From JABGPL01 sp964387885 (GTDB lineage Bacteria; Electryoneota; AABM5-125-24; Hatepunaeales; Hatepunaeaceae), in contig CAYLYZ010000014.1 of assembly GCA_964387885.1 (NCBI GenBank), forward strand, positions 9,076 through 73,075: a stretch of 64,000 bases of DNA. Reading direction: 5' to 3'. The notes below the pieces were generated by a model. The model did no database searches, was not told the origin of the DNA, and saw nothing but the letters and a program-made list of their open reading frames with translations. A program made the translations under genes and the position numbers. This document shows positions 19,001 to 27,551 of this stretch, one piece after another. Each line of letters begins with the position of its first letter. The first letter of the stretch is position 1.

Positions 19001-19293
19001 CCGAGAAAATTAATACTGATTTGATTCCTCAAGCGATCCAGCTAACAAGAATTTATCCGAATCCTTTTAATAATTTAACACGTGTTTATTATGATTTAAC
19101 CGAACGTATGAACGTTGAGGTTTCTGTGTTCAATTCCTTGGGGAAAGAAGTTACGATCTTAGACAATAGCACCCAAGAGGCTGGTTCCCATTATGTTAGC
19201 TGGAATGCTTCGAACATTGCATCAGGTATATATTTCATCAAACTCAAAACACCGATAATCATTCAGACTTCGAAGGTTGTCTTAATGCGGTGA
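16090..19293 (+). CDS. Large secreted beta-helix protein with T9SS sorting domain
   Basis: A 1067-residue exported protein. MLRLMHVLALVCLCGLFLLV is the signal peptide. Two parallel beta-helix regions follow (about 50-460 and 500-790), each introduced by a phrase of the kind DDTLTICEGVTVVFAG / DDTLIIEAGTYIAIGG and each closing with a loop on hidden or inferred ends (SPIINVDGDFTDADGSDADIGCYGG). Residues about 812-960 are different: a helical, charged TPR-like stretch (HAIECYFEDDYEHAIPLFERCIL). IYPNPFNN near residue 986 opens the T9SS domain. I start at the ATG with a strong GAGGAGG site rather than the TTG at 16057. Function unknown; surface exposed by inference. It has an unusually structured RNA leader. 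Confidence 0.85.
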   Translation: MLRLMHVLALVCLCGLFLLVPDAEATSYVFGKDGVLTKLTASGAGATWTSSDSFIVAGDCYVDDDDTLTICEGVTVVFAGNRSAPTAIPEIDVKGTIISNGSSTNPVVFTNESGTTKGLFEGLYLNGDSTGTSSDYEGRLEGKYTHFLYGGYSTGVVRVGKNGTLDMDNSIFRHSDKHEIYIQDSGGEVVLDTCSIDSCDIDGIHCTNGENDDAVINTCYTLFSYFGRHGIHGGNCPPDRDDPNIIPRNNIFEYPGDREEPDAGIYASDHEWYDIKRCIFFDLDYGIWFDDTYYGEPDSNIVKNSAFLYNSWGILWSDLDNTVDGVSQKTCLLNNTFIDCDRAIEFDGYNGNNWPDDNLKMERNLFAGGNTRDISNAVNPGQDKPDIPATNAVPTDGNNLFNIDVGDAIVEDEDGEWKLVDEVRNFRGRDAYNLHIRFTPDSPIINVDGDFTDADGSDADIGCYGGEFGIGEAGVGWGMPGDHINVSWGDNPFISSFHIGLCDSDLVDGGVTTIEATTYKIYEDWFEIESDDTLIIEAGTYIAIGGSDQADITVEGKLVADGTGSTIYFGDGCDNGRDDFVGLMFLSGADPTSIIDHVEFINIGTFAAICVDNMQNSTSFLISNTDIEGANRGIYISDDSAVEIESCEIHECGTGIKIEDLTTPGDVGINNTYVHDNTGVGIYLDDSEPVFDEQQEYETKIDENGSYGIHALNSSFNLSDEGDSQVRHNEDSEIFLSGDSTPLIEYNDIEPNGGQDPYAIEWNTNGANACSSYVIGKNVWWGTQNPGDGLFSLPDSIDYSSNLDDDLVDDYNLYIHAIECYFEDDYEHAIPLFERCILNEDDRRERRRTAIDYLLGCYDRTNGDLNDLRNFLNRVAMEAEDRDVANWAKTKTIYSLILEGRYEDMIGGFIGRRDEFDNPVDSLRNEIRILKAQWLLNGNRRIPENDSWMCREDFTENIQDLERQIRETWNTEKINTDLIPQAIQLTRIYPNPFNNLTRVYYDLTERMNVEVSVFNSLGKEVTILDNSTQEAGSHYVSWNASNIASGIYFIKLKTPIIIQTSKVVLMR

Positions 19294-19301
19294 TTAACAT
19301 G

Positions 19302-19347
19302 TTTAGAGCAGGATATGTGGAATTAATTCCGCATATCCTGCTCTAAA
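19302..19347 (+). terminator. 46-bp near-perfect palindrome, probable terminator or regulatory hairpin
   Basis: Arms of 23 nt each (19302-19324 and 19325-19347) pair with a single G-U position and no loop beyond the turn at GGAATT/AATTCC. It starts 8 bp after the stop of the beta-helix gene and ends 19 bp before the next ATG. There is no run of T after it, so it may stabilise the upstream mRNA end or limit read-through rather than act as a textbook terminator. Confidence 0.55.
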
Positions 19348-19366
19348 ACGTAATCAAGAGGCTAAA

Positions 19367-21448
19367 ATGTCAATAACAATTAAATGCATAATGATCTTAT
19401 TATCATTAATGCCATATCTTTCGTACTCCCAACCTTCAGATCCATTCGAACCAGCCGGAACAACCCTTGGGCTCTGGCATATGGAAACATGGAATCCTCA
19501 GATCGAAGATGCAAGATTGTTTGAAGGTGAATACCCTCAATGGTTTACGACTGGGATACGTGCTCAAGATGATAATTTTCTTGTGGTTGGTGGTTTGTTT
19601 ATAGATGACACATTAATAACAACGATCACGAAGATTTCCCCGGACCATGAGGTTTTATTGACCAACAGCTATGTTTATAGCGATGAAACAAATAAAAACA
19701 TTTGCTATGATATTGCGGAAATGGAGAATGGAAATATTATTGTTGTTGGTTATGCCAGAGGGATGGGATTCAATATACCCTGGATGTTAACTACTGATAG
19801 AGAGGGGGAAGTGATTAATTCTGTAAATCTATTTGAAGACGAACATGCAGCGATCAAGCTAAGCTCTGTTCTGATAGATGAAGATGGTTCAATGCTTGTT
19901 GGAGGAAGGCAAAGGGATTTTCAAATCAACAAGTACTCAGATGAAAGAGAACTAATCTGGGAATACTCAACTGAAGCAATACGGTGCATTGATATTATTC
20001 AAACTTCAGATGGAGGTTATCTTGGTGTTGGATATGATCAATATATTGCGAGCACATACGGTTTCATTTCAAAACTGAGTACAGATGGGGAACTTGAGTG
20101 GGAACAGCAATATGGTCTGGATGACCGAAGTGCTGGTTTTAAGTCTGTTTTAGAGAGCGAGAATGGTTTTTTGTGCTCAGGATGGATTACTCCTCAAGGA
20201 TCATTTGACGGATCGGATGCGGAAATCTGGTTCGTTTCATTTGATCGAGAAGGTAATGTAATACAGGATGTTACAATTTCACGGGAAGTAATTGGGAGAT
20301 GTACGTGCAATGATATGGTCATTTCACCGGATGGAAATATACTCATCACCGGATCAATCCTGGACGACCGACAATTCATTCCTAATGGGATTTTTCTTCT
20401 CAGGGTAAACGAGGATTTTGAAGTTATTTCAACTGAAACTTTTTCAGAAATTGAGTTCAGTTCTGCAACCTCCATTTTAAGCAATCCTGATCAGACCTAT
20501 ACAATTTTCGGTCGAGTAAATCAAATTGATCTTCGTGGAAGTGATGATGCTTATGAAAATGGCTTAATACTCACAACCACAGCAGACTATCACTGGACTT
20601 CAGATTTCTCTGATAATGGTAATGATTTCATAATCGAAGGACACGTAGGTTTGACTGATGGAGTCTGGGGTGAAGCTCTTGACTTAACCACCCACAATAG
20701 TGGGATTGCACTTGTAGATGATAACGAATCACTGCGACCAGAACAATTCAGAATCGAAGCATGGTTCCATATGGATTCGGAAATAGATCATACCGGGGTT
20801 ATAGTCTCAAAGTTAATAGAGATTGAAACTGCCAGCTTTATGCTTTATGCAGATAATGAAAACGGTTCGATTGGATTTTCGATTCAAACAGAAGAAGGCG
20901 AGGAATATCTGGAGCATCCTGCAGACGTTAGCGATGGCGATTGGCATTATATCGCCGGAGACTTTGATGGTGACAGGATGAGATTGATCTGGGAAGATGG
21001 ATTAGTTCGATCCCAAAGCGTTGAAAATACTATTCTATATGGTGAAGGACCTTTAGTCTTTGGAAGCAATGTAGATTTCCCAAATGGTGATTTGCAATTC
21101 TTAGGTCAAATAGATGAAGTTATTTTCTCTAATACTCCGTTTGATGAGGTTGGAGTGAATGAAAAGTCAAGAATTTTGTTACCGGGAGATTTGGCAATCT
21201 CTGCTGTTTACCCCAATCCCTTCAACTCAACAACCATGCTGTCCTACGTTTTACCGATACCCTCACCGGTTTCGTTAAAGGTCTTCAACCTGGCAGGACG
21301 GGAAGTTCAGACATTGATAGAAGAGAGAATGCAGGCTGGTGAGTATAAAGTGCTTTGGGATGCCTGGAATATACCCGGCGGGTGTTACCTGTTGAAACTT
21401 AATGCGGGACAGCAGTCTGTGGTCAGGAAAGTGAGTTTGGTGAGGTGA
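19367..21448 (+). CDS. Secreted propeller/LamG protein with T9SS sorting domain
   Basis: A 693-residue exported protein. After a signal peptide (to about residue 21) come roughly 380 residues of repeats of the type DGGYLGVGY / NGNIIVVGYA / DGSMLVGGR, as in delta-60 or Kelch-like propellers. Residues about 420-600 look like a concanavalin/LamG fold (FRIEAWFHMDS, DGDWHYIAGDFDGDRMRL, GQIDEVIFSN), and an N-terminal LGLWHME phrase is the usual partner strand of such laminin-G modules. VYPNPFNST near 613 begins the T9SS domain. It probably binds carbohydrate or another surface ligand, but no ligand can be named. Its neighbours on the left are secreted proteins of the same export class; it converges with ftsX. 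Confidence 0.82.
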   Translation: MSITIKCIMILLSLMPYLSYSQPSDPFEPAGTTLGLWHMETWNPQIEDARLFEGEYPQWFTTGIRAQDDNFLVVGGLFIDDTLITTITKISPDHEVLLTNSYVYSDETNKNICYDIAEMENGNIIVVGYARGMGFNIPWMLTTDREGEVINSVNLFEDEHAAIKLSSVLIDEDGSMLVGGRQRDFQINKYSDERELIWEYSTEAIRCIDIIQTSDGGYLGVGYDQYIASTYGFISKLSTDGELEWEQQYGLDDRSAGFKSVLESENGFLCSGWITPQGSFDGSDAEIWFVSFDREGNVIQDVTISREVIGRCTCNDMVISPDGNILITGSILDDRQFIPNGIFLLRVNEDFEVISTETFSEIEFSSATSILSNPDQTYTIFGRVNQIDLRGSDDAYENGLILTTTADYHWTSDFSDNGNDFIIEGHVGLTDGVWGEALDLTTHNSGIALVDDNESLRPEQFRIEAWFHMDSEIDHTGVIVSKLIEIETASFMLYADNENGSIGFSIQTEEGEEYLEHPADVSDGDWHYIAGDFDGDRMRLIWEDGLVRSQSVENTILYGEGPLVFGSNVDFPNGDLQFLGQIDEVIFSNTPFDEVGVNEKSRILLPGDLAISAVYPNPFNSTTMLSYVLPIPSPVSLKVFNLAGREVQTLIEERMQAGEYKVLWDAWNIPGGCYLLKLNAGQQSVVRKVSLVR

Positions 21449-21519
21449 CAGGGTCGTGCATGAGGGTGTAAGGTAAGGAAGCAATTCGTGAACTACCAAT
21501 ACGTTATCCGATAATCGAC

Positions 21520-22374
21520 TTAAAACTGTTTTATCCTCTGACTCGCAGTCCAACCCGCTACAAAAACTCCGATCGAAATTCCAAGAGCAATCAGGGATGG
21601 AATCCATATTAGGACACCGGAAACATCATCACCCCACACAACGATCAGAAACCACCTCACAAAATATACTATTGCTATTGCCATAAATCCGGCGGTCAGT
21701 CCATAATAACCACCCATTGCCACAAATGGGCCTCGAGCCATAGTCTTCGAACCACCAGATAATGCGACGATTTGTATAAACTTCTCTTTTGCTCGAATTG
21801 ATCCCATTACGGTCATAATAGTAAATGTGATTGAGATTATGAGCATTCCCAAAACACCTGAACCGACAATTAATCCCGTGCTTTGATAAAATTTATCCAT
21901 TTTTGCAAGAATCTCACCATCGTAAACAACCTCATCGACGTTGGTAAAAGCAGATATTTCATGAGCAATATTTTGCCATGTGACCGAGGGATCAGCGTCT
22001 TCTGCGAGTTTTATTACAAGAGATTTTGGAAGAGGATTTTTCCCAAGTAAATCCAGAATATCTTCTCCAAATTGTTCTTTGAATCGGTTAGCCGCTTTAT
22101 CTTGTGATATATATTCGACACTACTTACCTGTTCCATTTGAAGAATATGATCGGAAAGGTTTCTGGCAACTGTGGAATCTGTTCCCGGAACAAGGAAGGC
22201 TTCAATCTCAAACTGTCCCTTAAGTCCACCCCGCCATGATTCAATAATAACGTATCCATGAATTGTAAGGCCGATCAATACCAGAGTTAATGTCATTGAA
22301 CCAATAGTCAGCAATCCTATAATACTTATATTACGGAAATTACGCCAACCTTCTGTCAATGCAAAACGTATCAT
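21520..22374 (-). CDS. ftsX: Cell division protein FtsX
   Basis: The membrane half of FtsEX, which couples cytoplasmic ATP hydrolysis to activation of cell-wall hydrolases at the septum. The 284-residue protein has an N-terminal membrane helix (about 20-42), an extracytoplasmic domain (about 50-150) and three C-terminal helices, the FtsX/MacB-type permease arrangement; length is like B. subtilis FtsX. Its start overlaps the ftsE stop by 4 bp, so the two are translationally coupled. A degenerate copy of its last helix lies at 15479-15565. Confidence 0.88.
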   Translation of the reverse strand: MIRFALTEGWRNFRNISIIGLLTIGSMTLTLVLIGLTIHGYVIIESWRGGLKGQFEIEAFLVPGTDSTVARNLSDHILQMEQVSSVEYISQDKAANRFKEQFGEDILDLLGKNPLPKSLVIKLAEDADPSVTWQNIAHEISAFTNVDEVVYDGEILAKMDKFYQSTGLIVGSGVLGMLIISITFTIMTVMGSIRAKEKFIQIVALSGGSKTMARGPFVAMGGYYGLTAGFMAIAIVYFVRWFLIVVWGDDVSGVLIWIPSLIALGISIGVFVAGWTASQRIKQF

Positions 22375-23051
22375 GATTCGGAAAGTGTCCCATTATCCAT
22401 CCGCAGAATTCGCGGATTATATTTAATGAATCGTTCGGGTTGGTGAGTTGCTACAATAACAGATGTCCCAAATAGACTTACCTGATTGAGAATTTCAATA
22501 ATCTCACTTGAAGTCTCTGTGTCGAGGTTACTGACGGGTTCATCTGCCAGTAACAATAAAGGTTCATTAACAAGGGCTCGTGCAATTGCTACTCGCTGCT
22601 GCTCTCCGGTTGATAATTCAGAGGGCGGGTCCTGAATTTTATGTGCCATACCAACTCTGTTCAGTACTCTTAAAGATCTTGCTTTAGCACTTGACGGCAA
22701 TCGAGTCTCACATTCAGCAGCTAATCGAACATTCTCAAAAACATTTCTATCATTCAACAACCGCAAATCCTGGAAAACAATACCCAGGTGTCTTCGCCAT
22801 AATGCAAACTCTTTTCTCTTAAGGTTTGATGACCTCAGATTCATCAGGATTATCTCACCTGAATCCGGAACCAATTCTCTCGCTATGAGTTTGTTTATCG
22901 TTGTTTTCCCTGAACCTGTCCTTCCGACTAAAAGTGTTAACTCACCTTTCCCGATTTTCATTGAAATTCCACCCACACCTCTCCTATTCTGGTAGTGGTA
23001 CGACACATTAAGCATGTTAAGCACATCTGAGTTTTCATGTTTATCAACCAT
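22371..23051 (-). CDS. ftsE: Cell division ATP-binding protein FtsE
   Basis: A 226-residue ABC ATPase that pairs with FtsX. Walker A is GRTGSGKTT, the Q-loop is IVFQDLRLL (typical of FtsE), the signature is LSTGEQQRVAIARAL, Walker B is LLLLADEPVSNLD and the switch histidine is in VATHQPERF. The signature has T where LSGGE is usual, a mild deviation. It follows a SAM methyltransferase gene by 12 bp and overlaps ftsX, and lies downstream of ftsZ on the same strand, so the dcw cluster and ftsEX form one block. Confidence 0.9.
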   Translation of the reverse strand: MVDKHENSDVLNMLNVSYHYQNRRGVGGISMKIGKGELTLLVGRTGSGKTTINKLIARELVPDSGEIILMNLRSSNLKRKEFALWRRHLGIVFQDLRLLNDRNVFENVRLAAECETRLPSSAKARSLRVLNRVGMAHKIQDPPSELSTGEQQRVAIARALVNEPLLLLADEPVSNLDTETSSEIIEILNQVSLFGTSVIVATHQPERFIKYNPRILRMDNGTLSES

Positions 23052-23063
23052 TTGTCGTATTTG

Positions 23064-23867
23064 CTACCTCTTCTTGCATAGAAAATGAACTCTCAGTGAC
23101 CGACGATTGGGAGGTTTCCTGTCAAATCCGTTCGTCACTTCGAGAAGGTTAAAACCGACCTTACCAACTAATTTCCGGATTTCCCTTACGCTGTATATTT
23201 TTTGATGATGTATTTCGGTAAAGATTTTACCAGGTTGATCATCAACTTTTATTGTAAACCTGTTTTCCTGTATCCTTGTATTATGGTCATATTTCATCTG
23301 ACGTTCAGACCAGTAGCCATCACCCGATTCAATTATGCTTCTATCTGAAAAAAACGTCTTGGAGTTCTTAATCGTACAAATGTCAAATAAAAGGTACCCA
23401 CCCGGTAATAAGGCTCTCTTCACCTTCTCGAAAAAATGCTGTAAATCGAATTCGTTTAACAGGTAATTAACCGAATCATACAAACAAATAGCGACCCTGT
23501 ATTTCTCAGATTCAGCCAACTCGAGAAATCCCAATGTCCTGAATTTGGGAGGATTTTCCAGTCCAATGGCTTTAGATTTTGCGATCGTTATCATTGCCTC
23601 TGATGCATCGGTTGCGGAGACTTCATACCCGAGCAATGACAGGTTAATCGCAAATGTTCCTGTACCACATGCACATTCGAGAAATGGTATTTCATTTCGT
23701 TCTTCATGAAGCTCCAGTCCGTAGTCTGTGAGCAGATCAATTGCAAAATGTACCCATAACTGATAATCAATATGACTCATTAACTCATCATATATACCAG
23801 CCAGAGCGGAATATGAACCAACTAAATTTACTCCTGAATCAACTGACTGTGACTTTTTATCTGACAT
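23064..23867 (-). CDS. Class I SAM-dependent methyltransferase between ftsZ and ftsE
   Basis: A 267-residue methyltransferase with motif I FLECACGTGTFAINL (about residue 65), motif II acidic residue in VSATDASEAM, motif IV VAICLYDSVNYL and post-motif LLPGGYLLFDI, a methyltransf_25-like arrangement. I chose the ATG at 23867; a TTG at 23885 would add six residues. Its position between ftsZ and ftsE suggests co-transcription with division genes, but the substrate is unknown. It is separated from ftsZ by about 180 bp and from ftsE by 12 bp. Confidence 0.75.
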   Translation of the reverse strand: MSDKKSQSVDSGVNLVGSYSALAGIYDELMSHIDYQLWVHFAIDLLTDYGLELHEERNEIPFLECACGTGTFAINLSLLGYEVSATDASEAMITIAKSKAIGLENPPKFRTLGFLELAESEKYRVAICLYDSVNYLLNEFDLQHFFEKVKRALLPGGYLLFDICTIKNSKTFFSDRSIIESGDGYWSERQMKYDHNTRIQENRFTIKVDDQPGKIFTEIHHQKIYSVREIRKLVGKVGFNLLEVTNGFDRKPPNRRSLRVHFLCKKR

Positions 23868-24050
23868 ACTTTTGTCTTTCAACAATGACGACTCTTCCTC
23901 TCACAATCTAATTCATAAAAGTTTAAGCTCAAACTCTTCGAAGATGAAGAATTTGATCCCTCTCTACGATTGTAGTCCTGTGAGTATAATGATTTCCTAA
24001 ATGTAGGTATTAGTCGATCAGTATACCGGGAGAATCTTCAGTATTGTCCT

Positions 24051-25439
24051 CTAATCAGAGAGTTGAAATCCATACTGTTTCGATCCCTCCATTTTCGTCT
24101 CCTGATCTCGATAGTGCGCCTTTTTACGCATGAAAGTCGGTATTTCCCAATCATTTGGTGGTTCTCCATCAAGATCTACTTCCAGATGAATTCTCTTCCC
24201 GGGTTTTGCTTGAGGAGCTTTAGGAGTGTATGTCTCTCCTGCATTAGTACTTATAATCTGATTCCGAGTTGGCTGACCAAATTCCGGACTGCTGCTGTCG
24301 TTTCTAATCCCAGTCGATGCCTCTGTTCCCAATACCGTTTGAGCTACTCGATGTTGATCTGCAACTATTGTTTCCCCAACTTCCTCATCATGACCGTTTT
24401 CTTCAGATTCCTTTATTGGGTTTTCCTCTTTCTTAAAAGATTGACTTGCTCGAAACTGCTGTTGCTGGCCATTGTCAAATCCGGTGGCAATGATCGTCAC
24501 AGCATATGCATCTCCAACATCCTCTTTTAAAACCATCCCATGAAAAGAAACCGCATCTGCCCCAATTCTGGATTCTATCATTGTCATGGTCTCGTTCACC
24601 TCATACGCAGTGATATTCTCGGGACCGGTAATATTCACCAGAACCTTTTTGGCGCCCTCGATAGAAACATGTTCAAGCATTTTACATTCAAGCGCTTCAG
24701 CGGTGGCTTTCTTTGCTCTCTCCTCACCCTCCGCCTTGCCGATACCGATGAAAGCATCTCCCCCTTCACTGATAACTGACTTGATATCTGCAAAGTCAAG
24801 ATTGACAACACCTGGATTTGACACGAGATCTGAAACTCCCTTTGTTGCATTTGAAAGAACCGTATCGATAATTCGATATGCTTCCGTCATCGGAGTTTTA
24901 GCATTCACAATTGACATAACCTGTTGGTTTGGTATGACTATCAACGTATCAACCTGGTCACGAAGTTCTTCGATACCCGCCTGAGCTATCTCAAGGCGTC
25001 CTTTACCTTCCCAGTGGAAAGGCAGGGTAACAATCGCAACTGTCAGAACACCGAGATCCTTGGCAATCTTTGCGATTCGTGGTGAAGCTCCGGTTCCGGT
25101 ACCTTTACCCATACCTGCAGTAATAAATACTAAATCGGCACCTTTAATAATTTCTTCAATTGCCTCTTCGTCGTGTTCAACTGCTTTACTGCCAATATCC
25201 GGCTGAGCACCTGTTCCCTCTCCTCGAGTAAGAGCCTTTCCCAATTGAAACTTGAATTGAGCTCTGTTTTGACTCAAAGCCTGAATATCAGTGTTCATAG
25301 CATGAAACTCGACACCGCTAAATCCCGACTCAACCATACGGTTTACAGCATTGCCACCTGCACCGCCAACTGCGATTACCAGAAGCTTTGTCTGGATCGC
25401 AGGTTCATCACTATATTTCAGGTTCAACGAGTGATTCAC
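24051..25439 (-). CDS. ftsZ: Cell division protein FtsZ
   Basis: The tubulin-like GTPase that forms the Z-ring; 462 residues. VIAVGGAGGNAVNRM is the first nucleotide loop, and the tubulin signature region reads AGMGKGTGTGASP, where a lysine (about residue 110) replaces the second glycine of GGGTGTG. NLDFADIKSVI is the catalytic T7 loop region. A linker of about 90 residues leads to the C-terminal peptide DWEIPTFMRKK that binds FtsA, followed by an unusual extra tail of about 24 residues. The GTG at 25439 is chosen because GGGAGG lies just upstream; an ATG at 25469 would precede that site. It is the last core gene of the dcw cluster. Confidence 0.95.
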   Translation of the reverse strand: MNHSLNLKYSDEPAIQTKLLVIAVGGAGGNAVNRMVESGFSGVEFHAMNTDIQALSQNRAQFKFQLGKALTRGEGTGAQPDIGSKAVEHDEEAIEEIIKGADLVFITAGMGKGTGTGASPRIAKIAKDLGVLTVAIVTLPFHWEGKGRLEIAQAGIEELRDQVDTLIVIPNQQVMSIVNAKTPMTEAYRIIDTVLSNATKGVSDLVSNPGVVNLDFADIKSVISEGGDAFIGIGKAEGEERAKKATAEALECKMLEHVSIEGAKKVLVNITGPENITAYEVNETMTMIESRIGADAVSFHGMVLKEDVGDAYAVTIIATGFDNGQQQQFRASQSFKKEENPIKESEENGHDEEVGETIVADQHRVAQTVLGTEASTGIRNDSSSPEFGQPTRNQIISTNAGETYTPKAPQAKPGKRIHLEVDLDGEPPNDWEIPTFMRKKAHYRDQETKMEGSKQYGFQLSD

Positions 25440-25477
25440 CTGACACCTCCCTTTGCTAAGTGTTTCCAAATGGCTGA

Positions 25478-26728
25478 TTAATTAGTAAACCAGCCATATA
25501 GCCTTTCTATATTTTTTCCAAATCCACGAAATGAAAATGCGCTATCATCAGTATTTGCCGTTCTGGAATTACTCATCAGCCCGTACCTTATAAGACCCGC
25601 ACAAATCGAAAATTCCGGAATACAAATCCTCTGCTCCATTTTTATCGGCGCTGCCGGGGCACCAATTCGAACAGGAATCCTGAATACACTTTCACTTAAT
25701 GACTTAATACCCTTCATCTGAGCACTTCCACCAGTTAACACAATCCCCGATATACCATCTATAGAATGGTCTCCTTTTAGCCGTCCGTAAATATGTTCAA
25801 GTATCTCCTCCACACGTGCACGGACAACCAGATTCAAATCTCCTGCTGTTACATACCGTGAATCATTTGAACCTCCATTATCCACCGGAATTTCCGAATC
25901 CGGATTTTGTATTTGACCAACATTTCCGTGATTTATTTTTAATCTTTCTGCTACCTGTATTGGGATATCAAACGCTTCTGAAACATCCTTTGTTATAATC
26001 GCACCAGCATATTCGAATCTGCTTGTTGAATCAATACAACCATTTCTAAATATGGCTATATCAATTGTTCCTCCTCCGAAGTTTACTACACAAACACCCT
26101 TCATCATTTCCGAGTTTTTTAGCACACCAAAACCGGATGCAACTGATTTTAATACGATTTCTCTAATACCTAAACCTGCCTCAAGAATGCATCTCTCCAG
26201 ACCTTTGATCGCTCTTCTTAATCCTGACATCCGATGCATTTTTACAGTTAATTGTTCACCTCTCAAGCCAATCGGACTTGAAACTGTTCCAATATTCTTA
26301 ATTATGTAATTATAAACGATTACTTGAAATATTTGATGATCAACAGGGGTCGAGACAACATTCGCATTGCCTATTGCCCGTTCGACATCCCTGCCGGATA
26401 TTCTACCCATTTCTCCATTTTTTATTCCAGTTCGAGGAATTAAAACCGATCCACTTAAGTTTGATGAAACTATATGATTACCAGTTATACTGATAATTGC
26501 GTTTCCAACCCGCACTCCAGCCATTCTTTGAGATTTATCTACAGCTTCCCTGACTGATATCATTGCCTTTCGAGCATTTTGAACATTGCTGCTTGCGATA
26601 CCTACTGAAGATACCGAAGCATGTCCGGCAATTTTTATATTATTGATATCCGATACTTCGGCAATGAGAGCTTTTGTATTAACGGTTCCTACATCAATTG
26701 CAAGGATGAATTTTGGTTGTGCCAACAC
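25478..26728 (-). CDS. ftsA: Cell division protein FtsA
   Basis: The actin-like protein that tethers FtsZ to the membrane; 416 residues. FILAIDVGTVNTKALIAE is the phosphate-1 loop, VVNFGGGTIDIAIF is phosphate 2, and GIVLTGGSAQMKGI is the adenosine motif. The inserted 1C domain lies around residues 85-170. The C-terminal FGKNIERLYGWFTN forms the amphipathic membrane-targeting helix of the family. The start is GTG. It is followed by ftsZ after about 38 bp and preceded by ftsQ. Confidence 0.92.
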   Translation of the reverse strand: MLAQPKFILAIDVGTVNTKALIAEVSDINNIKIAGHASVSSVGIASSNVQNARKAMISVREAVDKSQRMAGVRVGNAIISITGNHIVSSNLSGSVLIPRTGIKNGEMGRISGRDVERAIGNANVVSTPVDHQIFQVIVYNYIIKNIGTVSSPIGLRGEQLTVKMHRMSGLRRAIKGLERCILEAGLGIREIVLKSVASGFGVLKNSEMMKGVCVVNFGGGTIDIAIFRNGCIDSTSRFEYAGAIITKDVSEAFDIPIQVAERLKINHGNVGQIQNPDSEIPVDNGGSNDSRYVTAGDLNLVVRARVEEILEHIYGRLKGDHSIDGISGIVLTGGSAQMKGIKSLSESVFRIPVRIGAPAAPIKMEQRICIPEFSICAGLIRYGLMSNSRTANTDDSAFSFRGFGKNIERLYGWFTN

Positions 26729-26774
26729 TCAATCCGTTATTATTCTTAAAGAGTCGAAAAATCCAGTCATCTGT

Positions 26775-27551
26775 TTATCCGGCTCCCAAAACAACCAAAT
26801 CATCGAAACTGAGATCAATGTAATTCAGATCTGTGGGCAAATCACAGAACTGTTGTTTCAGAAACGTTTCAAGCGTTCGTAGATTAACCTCCGTAATTAT
26901 TCCGTTTGTTTTGACCTCTGCTCCACCATTCCTCAGTCTGATTTTCACATCATCTTTCCCGATTACCAATTCACTCAAATAGGTGAAAAGCACCGGAAAA
27001 TCAGCTGTTATTTTACCCACCAAATCGATTGCCTGATTAAATTGTGTTGAATATAATGAACAGTTCTTCTTTAATGAGGAAAATGAAATTACCGGTAAGT
27101 CGATAACCTCACCTGCTCCAATAATGGGAAATGGAATACCCTCTGAGTCAACAAGAGTGATTTCTCCATTTCCGAGCACTGCTATTGGGATTCGTTCCTG
27201 CACCTGAATTATTAGTCGACCTGGCAATCTCCTCAATACTCTAGCACATTTGACCGCCGGAAGTGCAGTTACTCTTTCGGCAATTGAATCGATTGACAGA
27301 CTCATTAAATCGGAGCCAGCTTCTATGTTCGCAACGGATAAAATATCAACTTCCGGATAACGTTCTAATCCCGTTACCTCTATTACCTGAAGTTTACCCC
27401 AGGAACTTGTTTCAAGCCAATCCACCACAAAATCCCAGGCCAGAGGAGTACCGATCATTATGGTCGCAAAAACCAAAACAAAACTCGTCTTCCAGAATGA
27501 TTTTCGGTAGGGGCTGATCCCATTATTAGTGGACTTGCGATTAGACACCAT
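26775..27551 (-). CDS. ftsQ: Cell division protein FtsQ (POTRA domain)
   Basis: A 258-residue bitopic membrane protein of the divisome. One membrane helix (about 20-42) is followed by a POTRA domain beginning LQVIEVTGLERYPEVDIL and a beta domain with RRLPGRLIIQVQERIPIAVL, the FtsQ/DivIB pattern. It scaffolds the FtsB-FtsL pair in the periplasm. I start at the ATG (27551), which has AGGA upstream, rather than the TTG two codons earlier; the start overlaps the murB stop by 11 bp. Confidence 0.88.
   Translation of the reverse strand: MVSNRKSTNNGISPYRKSFWKTSFVLVFATIMIGTPLAWDFVVDWLETSSWGKLQVIEVTGLERYPEVDILSVANIEAGSDLMSLSIDSIAERVTALPAVKCARVLRRLPGRLIIQVQERIPIAVLGNGEITLVDSEGIPFPIIGAGEVIDLPVISFSSLKKNCSLYSTQFNQAIDLVGKITADFPVLFTYLSELVIGKDDVKIRLRNGGAEVKTNGIITEVNLRTLETFLKQQFCDLPTDLNYIDLSFDDLVVLGAG

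Noticed and set aside
24063..24984. Several plus-strand open frames opposite ftsZ
   Set aside because: They are shadows of the ftsZ coding strand; FtsZ motifs fill the minus strand.
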